A stretch of 64,000 nucleotides of DNA from positions 22,597,001 through 22,661,000 of the forward strand of contig NC_068564.1 of the NCBI RefSeq assembly GCF_022201045.2, in the 5' to 3' direction. The notes beneath the pieces are model-generated. The model had not been told where the DNA came from, did no database searches, and saw only the letters and a program-made list of their open reading frames with translations. Both the position numbers and the translations under genes were made by a program. Every line of letters begins with the position of its first letter. The first letter of the stretch is position 1. Below are positions 11,137-22,617 of the stretch, in pieces. Source of the stretch: Citrus sinensis (Eukaryota > Streptophyta > Magnoliopsida > Sapindales > Rutaceae).

Positions 11137-13737
11137 AGGCAAATATAATTCTATGAGCATATAGAATGTGACAGTTGTAGTTGAACCGTAAACAGAAATA
11201 ATGTGATCACTCTTCTGTAATGAGCCTTCTCTATTTGTGTGATGCATGCACTTAATGCTTGTGTTCTTGGATTAGAAGCCAGTAGTTGCTTGTTCTAAAG
11301 GGTGTGCTTCTTCTTCATACTCAATTTATATATGGGGCTGAGGAAATATCGATTGTTATTTTATGAGCAAGATAAGTTTTGTTCTTATCAACCACCGATG
11401 GGTGGATTTGAAAAAGACAAGCCGAAGGCGAGATGAGTAAAGAATTTGAATCCTTAAATGTGCCACACCGAATGTGGCAAGCCCATATGTTAGATTTGGG
11501 TAACTTTCAAGCAGAGAACTTTAATCTTAGACTTATTATAGAGTAAACATTATTTTCCCAAAAAAAATAATGCACAGAGCCAAATAAAAATCTCATCCAT
11601 GAATTTTTTTTGGATAGCCAAAATTTAAATTTAAAAGCTAAGACATGGTCATTACGCTATCCTTTTAATATTTATCTCACTGTCTGATAGATGAATTTAA
11701 TGTTTCAAATGTTTTTATTTATATCATTGTTGTTGAATTCAAAACAGAAGATTGGTAATTGATCCCACGGTCCCCATATTGAACATGTTTTATGATAACA
11801 TTGACAAATATATCTTCTATAGGTGGACTAGTCTTCAAAACTTGCCCAATCAAACTCCAAATTTGGGCTATATATTTAATTTTAAATGATAGATGATAAT
11901 TTAAAGTAGGAAGAACAGTCATATAGTTGATTGGTAAGTTCGGGCAAGAATTGACCAAGTCCTTGATAATTTGATCCAAAACTTTTGTTTTCTTCTATTA
12001 ACGATAATTTTTTCTGGGTCTCACATTGGTTGAGCTCAAAATTAGTATCCAAAACTTTCTTGGGTTCGCATTTTCCAGGAAAATTAATTAGAGAATCTAT
12101 ATATAAGATACTGACCACAGATAGAGACCAGCATATACAGGGAGGAGGCAGGTGACAAAGTGAGTTGCAAAAGGTATCCCAATTGCATCTAAAGTGATAT
12201 AAAAGAGACTTTGGCAGTTTTTGTCCGATGTTTGGGTCCAGTCCAAAGATACTCTCACAGGCGGTCATCAATCACACTGACACAAAAGTAGAACCCCAAA
12301 GCCAAGCAAAGGCAGAATTTAAAAAGGCCTCTCACATTTTCTCTGCTTTTCTAATTTAATTACTTAGACCATACTCTCTCTCTCTTTTTCTTTCTTTTTC
12401 AATCATCATCATAGCAATTTTCCCACTTTTGTTTTAACTTTTTACAAACTGTGATGATCATCTCTTTCTCTTTCAAGTCAAAAAGGAAAATAAAAGGACG
12501 ACAAAGAATTGCATACCATAGCTGAACAGAAACAACATTACATAACCTAGGACGGTGACTTCCCTTTCAATGAGAAAAAAACTTATTGAGATACACCATT
12601 TTTTTTAAAAAAATTTTAAACCTTCACGGTTCTAAGTTTCTTACCAACTCTACCAATTGTTGTTAGACATCTGAAATGTTCTAACAAAGACAGCCCAAAT
12701 TGTTGAACATGAAGATTAGGATTAGGAAATTGCTTTAATTGAAAAAATGGCTATTGGTTTTCAATTCTTTGAGGGCATAGGGAGGGTTGGCATAAATTGC
12801 TGTAGCTAAGTCAACATAATAGATAACACTGTCTTGTCTCTTTGTCGAGTTTTGGTCCGCATAGTCTTTTCGGCTAGGTCATTTTCATACGGAAAATTTG
12901 GAAAATAATGTCTTCCTAGAAAATTCCATGATACTTCTACGCTGAAAAATTTCACTTGATATATAGATCCAAATCTGTGATGATTTAATATCATGACTTG
13001 TAATTACTAAAAAGAAATTAAAAATCTTAACTATTCATTAAGAGAGGTAAGATGAGTAGAGGATCAGAATTTTATAGGACAACAAAGTTAACACCCATTC
13101 TAGCACAGCATTAATCTTGAATGCTAGTGCAAACAAGTTGGGTAAAATCTATTGAGGAATATTCAAAGCGTATTGGTGCTCTATACACAACTTATGAGCT
13201 TGGTCACATTTCATAGAGCCATAAATATAGCAGAAACTTTCTTTTCAAGGCCCAGACAGTCAAGACCATCGAAACATATTGTTGAAATAATTTATTATAA
13301 CAAAATTAAATTAAACCAAACACTAAATGGTAATGAATTTTACATTCAATTTTTTGAGTTCAAATTTAGATAGAAGAACAAGAGAGAAACATAGAAAGAT
13401 TATATAGCTGATCATTTCTTTTGAGACCATGCAAATTAATCCATATATATATATATATATATATATGAATGACAGATATATGAAGAAAGACCAGTACCTC
13501 AGCATCAAGAAATTCATTTTTTTTATTTATAATTTTAAATGTCAGACTAATACCCAAATTAAGAAAGAAAAAAGAAAAGAAAAATAACAAGCTATTACCA
13601 TAATATGAAAAAGAGATGAAATTGTACAATTGAAACAAGATTCTTCTTCTACCCGTGATCAGTACTCAGCAGTAGCCTTGCTCATACAATACACATAATA
13701 CAGAACCAGTAGTACCGCAGTCTTCGTATACGGTTCT
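11137..13737. other. Spacer between DEP1 remnant and VQ gene
   Basis: AT-rich with pyrimidine microsatellites (about 12370-12410) and a 24-base TA run (13443-13466). The open frames present have no family resemblance. The part next to 13737 holds the 3' flank of the minus-strand VQ gene. Confidence 0.5.
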
Positions 13738-14505
13738 TCAAGAAGATGAGCCAGAGACTCTAGGTGAAGTCAAAGGAAAGAGAGTCAAAAGCTGTGGCTC
13801 ATGGTCTCTAGGAGTTGACATTGGAGATGGATGCAAATAAAAACCCTTCTCAGCAATTGCTCTCTCTTCCTCTGATGATGACGACGATGATGAATTTCCT
13901 CCTAAAGAATAAGGAGATGATTTGTTAAAAGGGTCTTCGTTTAGCGGTGTAACAGGACTACTGAGTGCAAGTTTTGGAAAGTCAAGCAAGCTTGGTGACA
14001 AAATCTCTGGCTTGTTATTTCCATTCCTTGGAGAGAAGGCACAATTATTAGCCAAAGTGTTGATCATGAGACTGTTCTTGAAGTTGTTGGCTCTTCTTTC
14101 ATAGAGCTTGAAATTTTGCTTCTTTGGAGTGGTGGTTTTGATTGGTGGGATAACAAAAGATTTGTTGTTGTTGTTGTTGGTGTTGGTGTTGGATGGATCT
14201 GTTGTTGTTGATGTAGAGGCTTGTTTGGCAGCCGTCTCAGAGGAGCCAGTGAGCAGTTGAACAACTTGTTTGAAGCTGTTGGTGTCAGCTTGCACAAAAG
14301 TCGTTGGGTAAGGATTGGCTTCAGTAGATCTGGAGATTGGAATCGGTGTGAGTGGTGGGGTGTGATTGTTGTTACTGTGATGGATTTGGAGTTGCACTTG
14401 GACCACCCCATTGTTGTTATTGTCGTTGTTGTTGCTGCTGGAAGCACCTCTTGGTGAATTTATGGGAGATGGATGGTTCCTTGTTGATGTATTATTCTTC
14501 TCCAT
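13738..14505 (-). CDS. VQ-motif protein (VQ4/VQ13/VQ33 group)
   Basis: Single-exon gene for a 255-residue nuclear VQ protein. The hallmark FKQVVQLLTG is at residues 78-87, preceded by NPYPTTFVQADTNS, the signature of the VQ4/VQ13/VQ33 group. These proteins bind WRKY factors, and members of the group are MPK3/MPK6 substrates in Arabidopsis. About a dozen Ser-Pro or Thr-Pro sites fit this (for example S13, S17, S158, S170, S183, T186, S227, T231, S247). The C-terminal end FPLTSPRVSGSSS is typical. Poly-Asn tracts (residues 25-32 and 106-114) come from AAC/CAA microsatellites. I chose the Met at 14505 because MEKNN-type starts are usual in the group. The frame stays open upstream to a Met at 14673, giving a 56-residue extension that has a hydrophobic stretch and six prolines and is probably 5' UTR. 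It sits beside the DEP1 relic. Confidence 0.88.
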   Translation of the reverse strand: MEKNNTSTRNHPSPINSPRGASSSNNNDNNNNGVVQVQLQIHHSNNNHTPPLTPIPISRSTEANPYPTTFVQADTNSFKQVVQLLTGSSETAAKQASTSTTTDPSNTNTNNNNNKSFVIPPIKTTTPKKQNFKLYERRANNFKNSLMINTLANNCAFSPRNGNNKPEILSPSLLDFPKLALSSPVTPLNEDPFNKSSPYSLGGNSSSSSSSEEERAIAEKGFYLHPSPMSTPRDHEPQLLTLFPLTSPRVSGSSS

Positions 14506-15482
14506 TGAAGCAAAACAAGAAGTCCTTCTGAAAAAAAGGTGCTTTTGGGGTTGTGAACAACTGAAGAAAGGAGGAGGAGGAGGAGAAGAAAGAAAGAGTG
14601 AAAAACAAGGTTTGATGAGAGAAAGAAGCTTTGGCTTTGCTATTACTTTAGTTTTGTTTTGTTGTGCCACCAAGCAATTTTATTGTTGACTCTTAATTTA
14701 CCTTTTCTCTCTCCTTGATGTGTTTAGTGAGAAACATTGGGGGCGTTTCAGCTTGAGACTTAAAAGCTTAAAAATGGGTTTAGGTTATACGGCATTGGGA
14801 TTATAAAGATTAAGGAAAATTAGGGTATTGGTTGTAAATGGAATTTGTTTGGCCATTTAGCATATGTGCTGCTGCCACCACCACCATTGTCATTTGTCAA
14901 GTCTTTGGACAAAAGAATATCAATTTATAGATTTTATGGCATGGACTTCAGAGCCCTGATTGAAGACACTTTGTTTGATTTCATTGGAAATTATATTGAT
15001 GATGATGATGGCAACAAATTGTATTATATCACAACTTTTGCCACTCTTAATTAAGCATCTTTATCTGGCGCGTGTACTCCAAGCGCGAGAGATTATTTTT
15101 GTGAACAACAGAAGCGCTTCTATAAGAAAATGTGATTTGTAACAAAAGCAGTTTTCTATAAAGAGTATTATCAAGTGTTTTTCCTGTTAACACTTAATAA
15201 GTAAGTAATAGGGTTCTAATCGCCTACTCTTTACTCTTATGAAACACTTTCTCTTTTTAGAAAAATATATTATTTTTTATTTTTAAATTAATATATCATT
15301 AAAAATTTCATATTTAAATTCAATACTGAACTAATATTATAAGAAATGAATTCAAAGATATTGATATTTTTATACATATTTTCACTCTTACTTTCACTTT
15401 AGAATTTCGGTAAACGTATACTTTTGTACCCATACAAATTATGTTGGTCCTCATTTTATAGATTTCATCTAATAGAATAATT
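14506..15482 (-). other. Upstream region of VQ gene and spacer
   Basis: The first 170 bases upstream of the chosen start are open in frame and purine/pyrimidine rich, as in a 5' UTR. Beyond that no motif is claimed. Confidence 0.4.
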
Positions 15483-16027
15483 AGGGTTGGCAAAATGAGT
15501 CACCGGGTCGTGTTCTTGTCGTGTCAGTTTCGTGTAGTGTTCAATTTAAGTCAATCCAAACACAACCCATTTAATAATCGTGTCAAAATATTGAGACCCA
15601 AACCCGACACAAAAAATAAACGAGCTACCTAATAACTCATTTAATATCTATATATTTAAAAATATATTACACACACCCCAAACTATCACACATTTACACT
15701 ATTAAATTCTAAATTTATATAAAATTTTATAAATAAACATTGTGCATATGTCAGTCTTCCAAAGAAAATTAAAAAGAGAGAATGATATCTAATATTTGAG
15801 TTTTAATGACAAAAATCTAAAAATTAATTTAAAATAAAAAATATAATCATATCATTGTTCGGATAAATGGGTCGAGAATTTTAACTCCAGCTCAACATGG
15901 AAAAAAAAATTGTGTTAATCCGAACCCGGCCCATTTAATAATAATGTAAAATTTGACAATTCATACCAATTTATTCGTGTCCTGTTCGTATCAAGTAATC
16001 GTGTCGTGTTAAATTTTGCCAACTCTA
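15483..16027. mobile_element. Foldback DNA element, about 545 bp
   Basis: Terminal inverted repeats: tagggttggcaaaat at the left and attttgccaactcta at the right. GTGTCGTG/CACGACAC-type subterminal motifs occur many times in opposite orientations near both ends. The interior is AT-rich and non-coding. The end sequence resembles hAT-type elements, but the flanking 8-mers (gaataaat, attagtaa) do not match, so the superfamily is provisional. Confidence 0.6.
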
Positions 16028-19000
16028 ATTAGTAATAATTAAGAAATGCAAACTTCATGAGTGTTGGTTTATTCAACCTCTAAGATCGCTTGAAATATTC
16101 ATACGACTTAAAGTCTAAATTTCGCTAGTATGCGGATTGAAAAAGAGTTTAGTAGAATAAAAGAAGTCATCAATCCATTATTATACCTTTTATGCTCCAC
16201 ATCACTCAAATTACTCATAATCTCTCCTAAGTGGTGTAAGACTATCGAGAAGATGCCATTATGACATCATTTTGATGGTGATATTACATTCAAAGACCTA
16301 TCAGAAACCATTAGAATACCCATGGTAAATTCATAACAAACTATACGCGAAATAATTTCTTTAGAATTACCCTAAAGATCAACATTTTTTTTATACCAAG
16401 CATTTTAATGTGAATTTGTTCTGTTCCTAAATTAATGTCAATGAAACTAACAAAAGCAACGGGTCATTGGATGGATTATATATATATTATAGACGAATCT
16501 AATTTTTAAAATATTGTTCTATACCGCATTAACAAAAAAGAGTTCTTAGTTGTAAGAAAATAAGAGAAAAGAAAAGAAGAAAAGAATCAAATTCTCATTT
16601 TATTTTTAGAAAGATTAACAAAAAATTTCGAGAAAAGGTGATGTGGGGGGGGGGGGGGGCCCAATTGTCCATTAACAGAGGCCATTGTTGCTGCTAAAGG
16701 GATCATATGCTTTCATAAACCAAAAGCATTATTGTCTAGATTGTGGAGTGCTTAACAAAAGTCTAACTACTAATTTTATATTAAGCATAAAGCAAAATGA
16801 TTAATTAACTAGCTCCAGTCGTACAAACATTTGATTAAAGCACAAGCAAATTTGGAGGGAGAAAAAAAGAAGCTACAATTGGTGAGTGATCCATCATATA
16901 ATATCATGAAGACATGATATTGTAATTGAGGACTTAGAGATCTTCAATTATACCCAATAGTCCAAAAAATTAATTGATTAGATATTCCAAATATTTATAA
17001 TATTTTACTTCAAGTATGTTACATAAAAACAAAATATGTAAGCATGGATTATTACATTACTCTCTTAATCAGCTATGATAAAGTCTCTGTTTGTTTTATT
17101 GTTTGGTTATATTATGATTTGTTTTTTTTTAAATTAATTAATGAATTTAGTTTTAAAAAAGTCAAAACTAGCGCGCAATATAAATTCATATTTTCTTAAT
17201 AATTGTAGGATACCAACCTATATGGACCACTTTATGATTTAACCTATTTAGTTTTGAAAATAAAAATATATCTTTGAGTGTTTTCATATGCACTTAATAA
17301 TAACTTGGTCTTAAATACTTACAAAAATTTCTAACTTTTCCATTGTTTCTTATGAGTTACTATTGATTTGATCCGCTTATGTGATGTGCTAAATAATTCC
17401 AATGATTTTTCCTTCAGAAATTTTTTTTTTTTCTTCAAAATAGGACCACTAGGGGGGGGGGGGATTAAAAAATTTAATTTTTTTTTTAAAAAAACCCATC
17501 ATGCATGCATGTGTTGAAATTCTTAGGAATTACATTCAGTGAAAAATTTTTTGCATGGTTAATTTAGAAAGAATTGTAGTAATTCTCAAGTAAAAGATTA
17601 ATTGGCCGGCTTGACTAAAGGCTAAAAAAATGGGAGTATTAGGTGTCGTTTAGCTAATAATCCTTTTTAAAATTATTTGTTTAATTGGATTTTGCTGACT
17701 TTTTGATATAGTAGGGTCCGCCAAACGGGGTCTTTATTTATTGTTTGAGCTGCTCAAAGTCACAGGTTCCGGCTACAGCTAGCAAGCTGCTTGTGTTGTG
17801 CACAACATTAGTCTAAGAAACCGGCTGTTTTATTCCATTTCTAAATAATTTTCCTGGAAAGTGATAGAAAATGAAACTCAACAATCGAACTTTACCTTAG
17901 TCAGGGGTGTGGTTAGATCGAATTTCACTTTTTTTTTCTATTTTATATTTTCTTTCTAAATAAGAGTGATACTCGAATATCACAACATATTGATTGACAT
18001 GGCTAAAAATATATATTTGTAAAATTGTGTAAAAAAAAAAATATTTACCAAAACAGAAGAAAAAAATTATATTTACACGTATGAAATTGAGATGAAATAG
18101 AAAATTCATTTCATAAATCATGTGGCAGATGATGTGACATTTAGACAAAACTATGCGAATGCATAAATATGAGTAAATCACTCCCTAATATATGGTGCTA
18201 CAAGCTTGATTGTGTCACATAATTTGCTATATTATTTGAAATTGAAAATAGAAATAAAAACTTTATCACTCAAATTTAGTGTATCGTATTATTTATTTTA
18301 AAATTAAAATCTGATTGAAAATGAAGTTAGAAAGTAATTTTCATATATTACAATTGTGATATTTTTAATATTATTTTTATTTACTTTTTAAGTTAGATAG
18401 TGTCGATCTTATTTAGAATCCTACATTTTATTAAAGTCCAAGAAAGTTATATATATATATATATATAAACAAACAAAATCTGGATGACGGGCTTATCCTA
18501 GAAATATTTTTTATTTTCATTCACGACTTTTGTAACAATTTCTGTTGGCATTTGTTTTGATTCTATTTCAAGTCATTGTTATAAAATTTAGATCATGAAC
18601 AATATGGTAAATGATGTAAAGCTCGAACAAAATTATCACGTGAATGTGGAATAATAAGTTAAATCAACTACATAATATATGGCAATACGTACTTGATAGT
18701 ATCATGTGATTTGTCATATTAATTAAAATATAAAAATACTATCTCAATTTTATAAATATACAGTATTATTAATCTTTAAATTGATATTTGATTGAATATG
18801 AAGCTTGAAGCAATTTTCATGCAAGAAATTGTAGATCTAATTCATTCTTTTTTATTTGCATTCCAAATGTCACTGACGCGTGATGACAATAACATATCAA
18901 ATGACTCAATCAAAAAGTATATTTATAAAATAGTAGAAGAAAATTTTGTTTGATGAAAAAATAATATTCCAACTAATATGATAAATAGGTAAACTACCAG

Positions 19001-21671
19001 TCATCTAGAATCTTTACATGAAGGTGAACTGATTAAATAAATAATTCATGAGTGCTAGTTATTTGTCTTGTTAATTGAGATGTAACTTTTCTCTCGACTT
19101 TATAAGTACTGAATTATTAATCTTGAAATTAAGATGGGTGGCAAGAAAATTTTCACTAGGGAGAACGAGAAAAAAAAAAAAGAAAAAGAAAAAATCGTGG
19201 GTAGAAGAGAACAAAGAGGCAAGTTCCTGGCGGGTGAGTGTTTTGGTTGGAGATTAACATTTTGATTGAGAAATGAGAATGGGAAAAGGAACTTGACTTT
19301 TATTCCTTCATGATTATATCAAGAAGGGAAAAAAAATTTTGTCTGTAGGTTGTAAATGAAAAAATTGGTAGAGAAAAAAAGAGAGTTGTTTCTTTACAAC
19401 TTGTTTGGTTACAAGTCAAAGTTGCTTGGCCCTACAATTGTTTCTTTGGTTGCCCTCATCAATGATGATGATATGTATAATGCCTTATTTCATCAATAAC
19501 AGTTGACTATGAATATATATTTTGAAAGAAAAGGGAAAACTACAGAAACCTTTGAATATTTATAAATCATTTTGATGGAAGAAAATTGTTTCAGAAATGT
19601 TGTATGCTGTTGTTTTCTCTGCACATTTTTCTGTTATTTTCTTAATAATGACATCAAATACATCATGTCGCACAGCAATGCTACAGGTGTTAATAATTGA
19701 TGAGATGGGTCATATTTGATTATAATTGATTATAAGCCGTTTATTTTAGTTGATTAATTCGGATCAGAATTCTCCCATGATATGATATTTTATTTGAGTA
19801 AATACGATTACATGATTAGTAGCTAATAAATGAGAAAATAATAAATAAGTAAATTTGTCAATGCAAAAACATAAAAATATTGATAACTAAGGGAAATGAA
19901 GTTTTTTGAATAATGTAATCTTGATTGAAAATTTTGAGTGAACAACATTAGGGTTTTGGAGTCCTTTTATACTAACCCTAAATTTTGTGAATTTACTAAA
20001 ATAGGCAAATCTAAAATATTATTTCATAATAATATTCTCTTAATCTAAATAAGAAAAACAAAATAAATGGCATCCAGATCCGATATCTAAAGAAAAAAGA
20101 TAAAAATCCTGAAAGCAATAGGAAAAATAGAAAAACAACTTAAAACTATAAAATGATTAGAAAAAAAATGAAACTTTTGGCTCGACCATGGAGTAAAACG
20201 AAGTTGCTTTTCTAGGTTTAGTTTGTCTCAGTTTAAGTTTCGAAATTGTATATTATATGCCGAAAACAGACACATGTAGCCCGAATTATGACCTCTAATT
20301 TATACTTTACTCATCCTACGCAATCGTCCTACATCAAAAATCTTGAACATGCACAAATAAAAGTATATATATATATATATCAAAAGATCCTTCAAAGTTT
20401 AGATATAATCACTATATCCTTATCCTTACAACTCATGTTTTATCGAATTTGTTGATTGTGAGTGTGGAATTTGATTCTAATATTCTCCACGTGTTATTCC
20501 AAATTAAAATGTTTTATTTTGTGTTGAATTCGTATATAGTGCATCAACTACACCTTGCATCCACCAGTACTAGTCTGCTATCCGTAATAAATATTGCAAA
20601 TACGAAAACATAAATTGTATATATAATAAAAAAATTGTTATCAATAATTTAAAAAAATTATAATCAAATATGAAAAATAGTTACACCCCTTAATTAAATT
20701 GAGAACATGTGCTTAATTGATGAGTTTTGTTATATTTAGGTCAACTAGCTAGATATATTGCACGTCATCATCGATTAAGTTTGTGCATGAAAAATATCTA
20801 CTTCATAATTAAACTCATAAGAATGATGTCACAAACATATGTGGCATGGAATCTTATCATGCTTAGAGGTTGAAGAAAGGAAATATAAAAAATATAAACA
20901 AGAAGGTATCTTGGATTTGCAAGTGGTACCAACCACACACTCAAAGGAGTCAAGTTCAAGCCAAAAAATGAATTTTGTGATATGATTGTTGAGTAGTTTC
21001 CATCAAAACAATGACATGAGTTTATATATATTTGAAATTCCTCTTATTCTTGGCAATGCAAGAAAGGTTTCCACGATGCAACCCATTTTGTTAATAGAAG
21101 TGCTAAAGAAAATACAACCCAAATGGTTGGCCAACTAAATTGTATCAAAATAAAGAAAATTGATTTTGGATCCATTCGAAAGTTACTCGAATAGTGTTAT
21201 AACTTTTTTTTTTTTTTTAGATTATTGTCATTTTCCTGCTATAACAGTGACCAAATACTAAAATATTATAACAGTTATTGAAGTTTAATAGACATTAACA
21301 ATGAAAAGTAACTTTCCACTAATTTTTTCTTACCAATGGTAATATGTATACAAAAAGTAATACAAAAAAATGCACACTATCATACAATATTTACATATAT
21401 ATACACACACATACACTACAAGACAAGATTTTTCTGTCTTTTTGTGGCTTTAATTCTAAATTTTGTGCTATTTTCTATACATATAGCATTATTCTTCCGT
21501 TGCTACTCATAGATAAATTATGACATCACAACATCGAATTTGTCTTTGGATCAAATCCAACTCTAGCTTCTAATATGCCATAAGCATTCAAGCACAAAAC
21601 AGTCTTCTTATCCGCAAATACTTATCTACTAATTTTTATTTTATTTAAAAAAATTAAACTATTTAAAAAAA
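16028..21671. other. AT-rich spacer with weak internal repeats
   Basis: About 5.6 kb without a gene. It holds two long G runs (16645-16659, 17452-17463), short TA runs (18451-18468, 20365-20380) and three weakly similar blocks near 18150-18350, 18640-18830 and 18980-19150. These blocks share words such as taatatatgg, gtcacataattt/gtatcatgtgattt and gaagcaattttcat. The blocks look like an old local multiplication, but I could not align them fully. Confidence 0.45.
16645..16659. repeat. 15-base G homopolymer
   Basis: Uninterrupted G run followed by cccaatt. G runs this long are uncommon in AT-rich plant spacer. Similar runs are at 17452-17463 (12 G) and 40381-40394 (14 C). Confidence 0.9.
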
Positions 21672-22061
21672 ATCTTTTATATAGATTTTTAATCTCTTGT
21701 TTATTTATTGGACAATATTGGTATTTTACAAGTGGGCAAATGAAAAAGGAAGTAAAATATTACTGTTTCATAGTTAAAAATAATAAAATGTTATTTTTTT
21801 TTTTATAAGTAACGTGTAAAAATGTTATGCCTGTAAGAATTTGTGACAAACGGACAAAAAATCTTTTATATAGATTTTTAATCTCTTGTTTATTTATTGG
21901 ACAATATTGGTATTTTACAAGTGGGCAAATGAAAAAGGAAGTAAAATATTACTGTTTCATAGTTAAAAATAATAAAATGTTATTTTTTTTTTATAAGTAA
22001 CGTGTAAAAATGTTATAGCATTAAACCCTCCATTGAGTACGGTGTGTGTGACAAACGGACA
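21672..22061. repeat. Recent 189-bp tandem duplication
   Basis: Two head-to-tail copies start at 21672 and 21861 (atcttttatatagattttta). They are almost identical for about 160 bases through gtaaaaatgttat. After that the copies differ (gcctgtaagaattt versus agcattaaaccctccattg..) until both end in tgacaaacggacaa. The near identity means the duplication is young. Confidence 0.85.
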
Positions 22062-22617
22062 ATTGATACTAACACAACTCAAATACTTTTTTATATAAAA
22101 ACTTGCACCATATTGATGGGGGAGACCATGCACATGAATATTAATTTTAATTTTAATTATGTATGACTAGGAGACATTGAAGATAGAAAAGGGACCACCT
22201 TCGTAGCCATGTTCTGAGGTTCATGAATAGTTGCTCTGTCTCATACTCATATGCTGCTGCTTACATTAATAATCTAATCCATAGCTGTCTGTCTTTCTTT
22301 ATTTTATTTACTCTTTTGTCGTTTCAATTCAAAAATATTATCATCAGTAGCACATTAAACATCTAAGCGTTTAAAAAAAAATGAAAAAAAAAAATGCACC
22401 CAATTGAAGATTTTATATACTCAACTTTCCTGTGGCAAGTTACAAGCACAACCACTGAAAGAGAAGTGGTTGTTATTCAAGACCAAAGTAAAATGGTAAC
22501 AGATTGAAGATTACATTCACTGGATGTGAAATCTGCGGAGGAACCATCTTCATTCTTCGTACTGATGCATACAGATACAAATCATAAAATGTGTCGCTTG
22601 GGGGGATAGAGTTGTCA
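22062..22617. other. Spacer and 3' flank of DRP5A
   Basis: Non-coding. The 200 bases next to 22617 are the likely 3' UTR of the minus-strand dynamin gene. Confidence 0.5.

Noticed and set aside
14064..14689. Open frames overlapping the VQ gene on both strands
   Set aside because: They are shadows created by low-complexity Asn/Ser repeats; only the VQ frame has family motifs.
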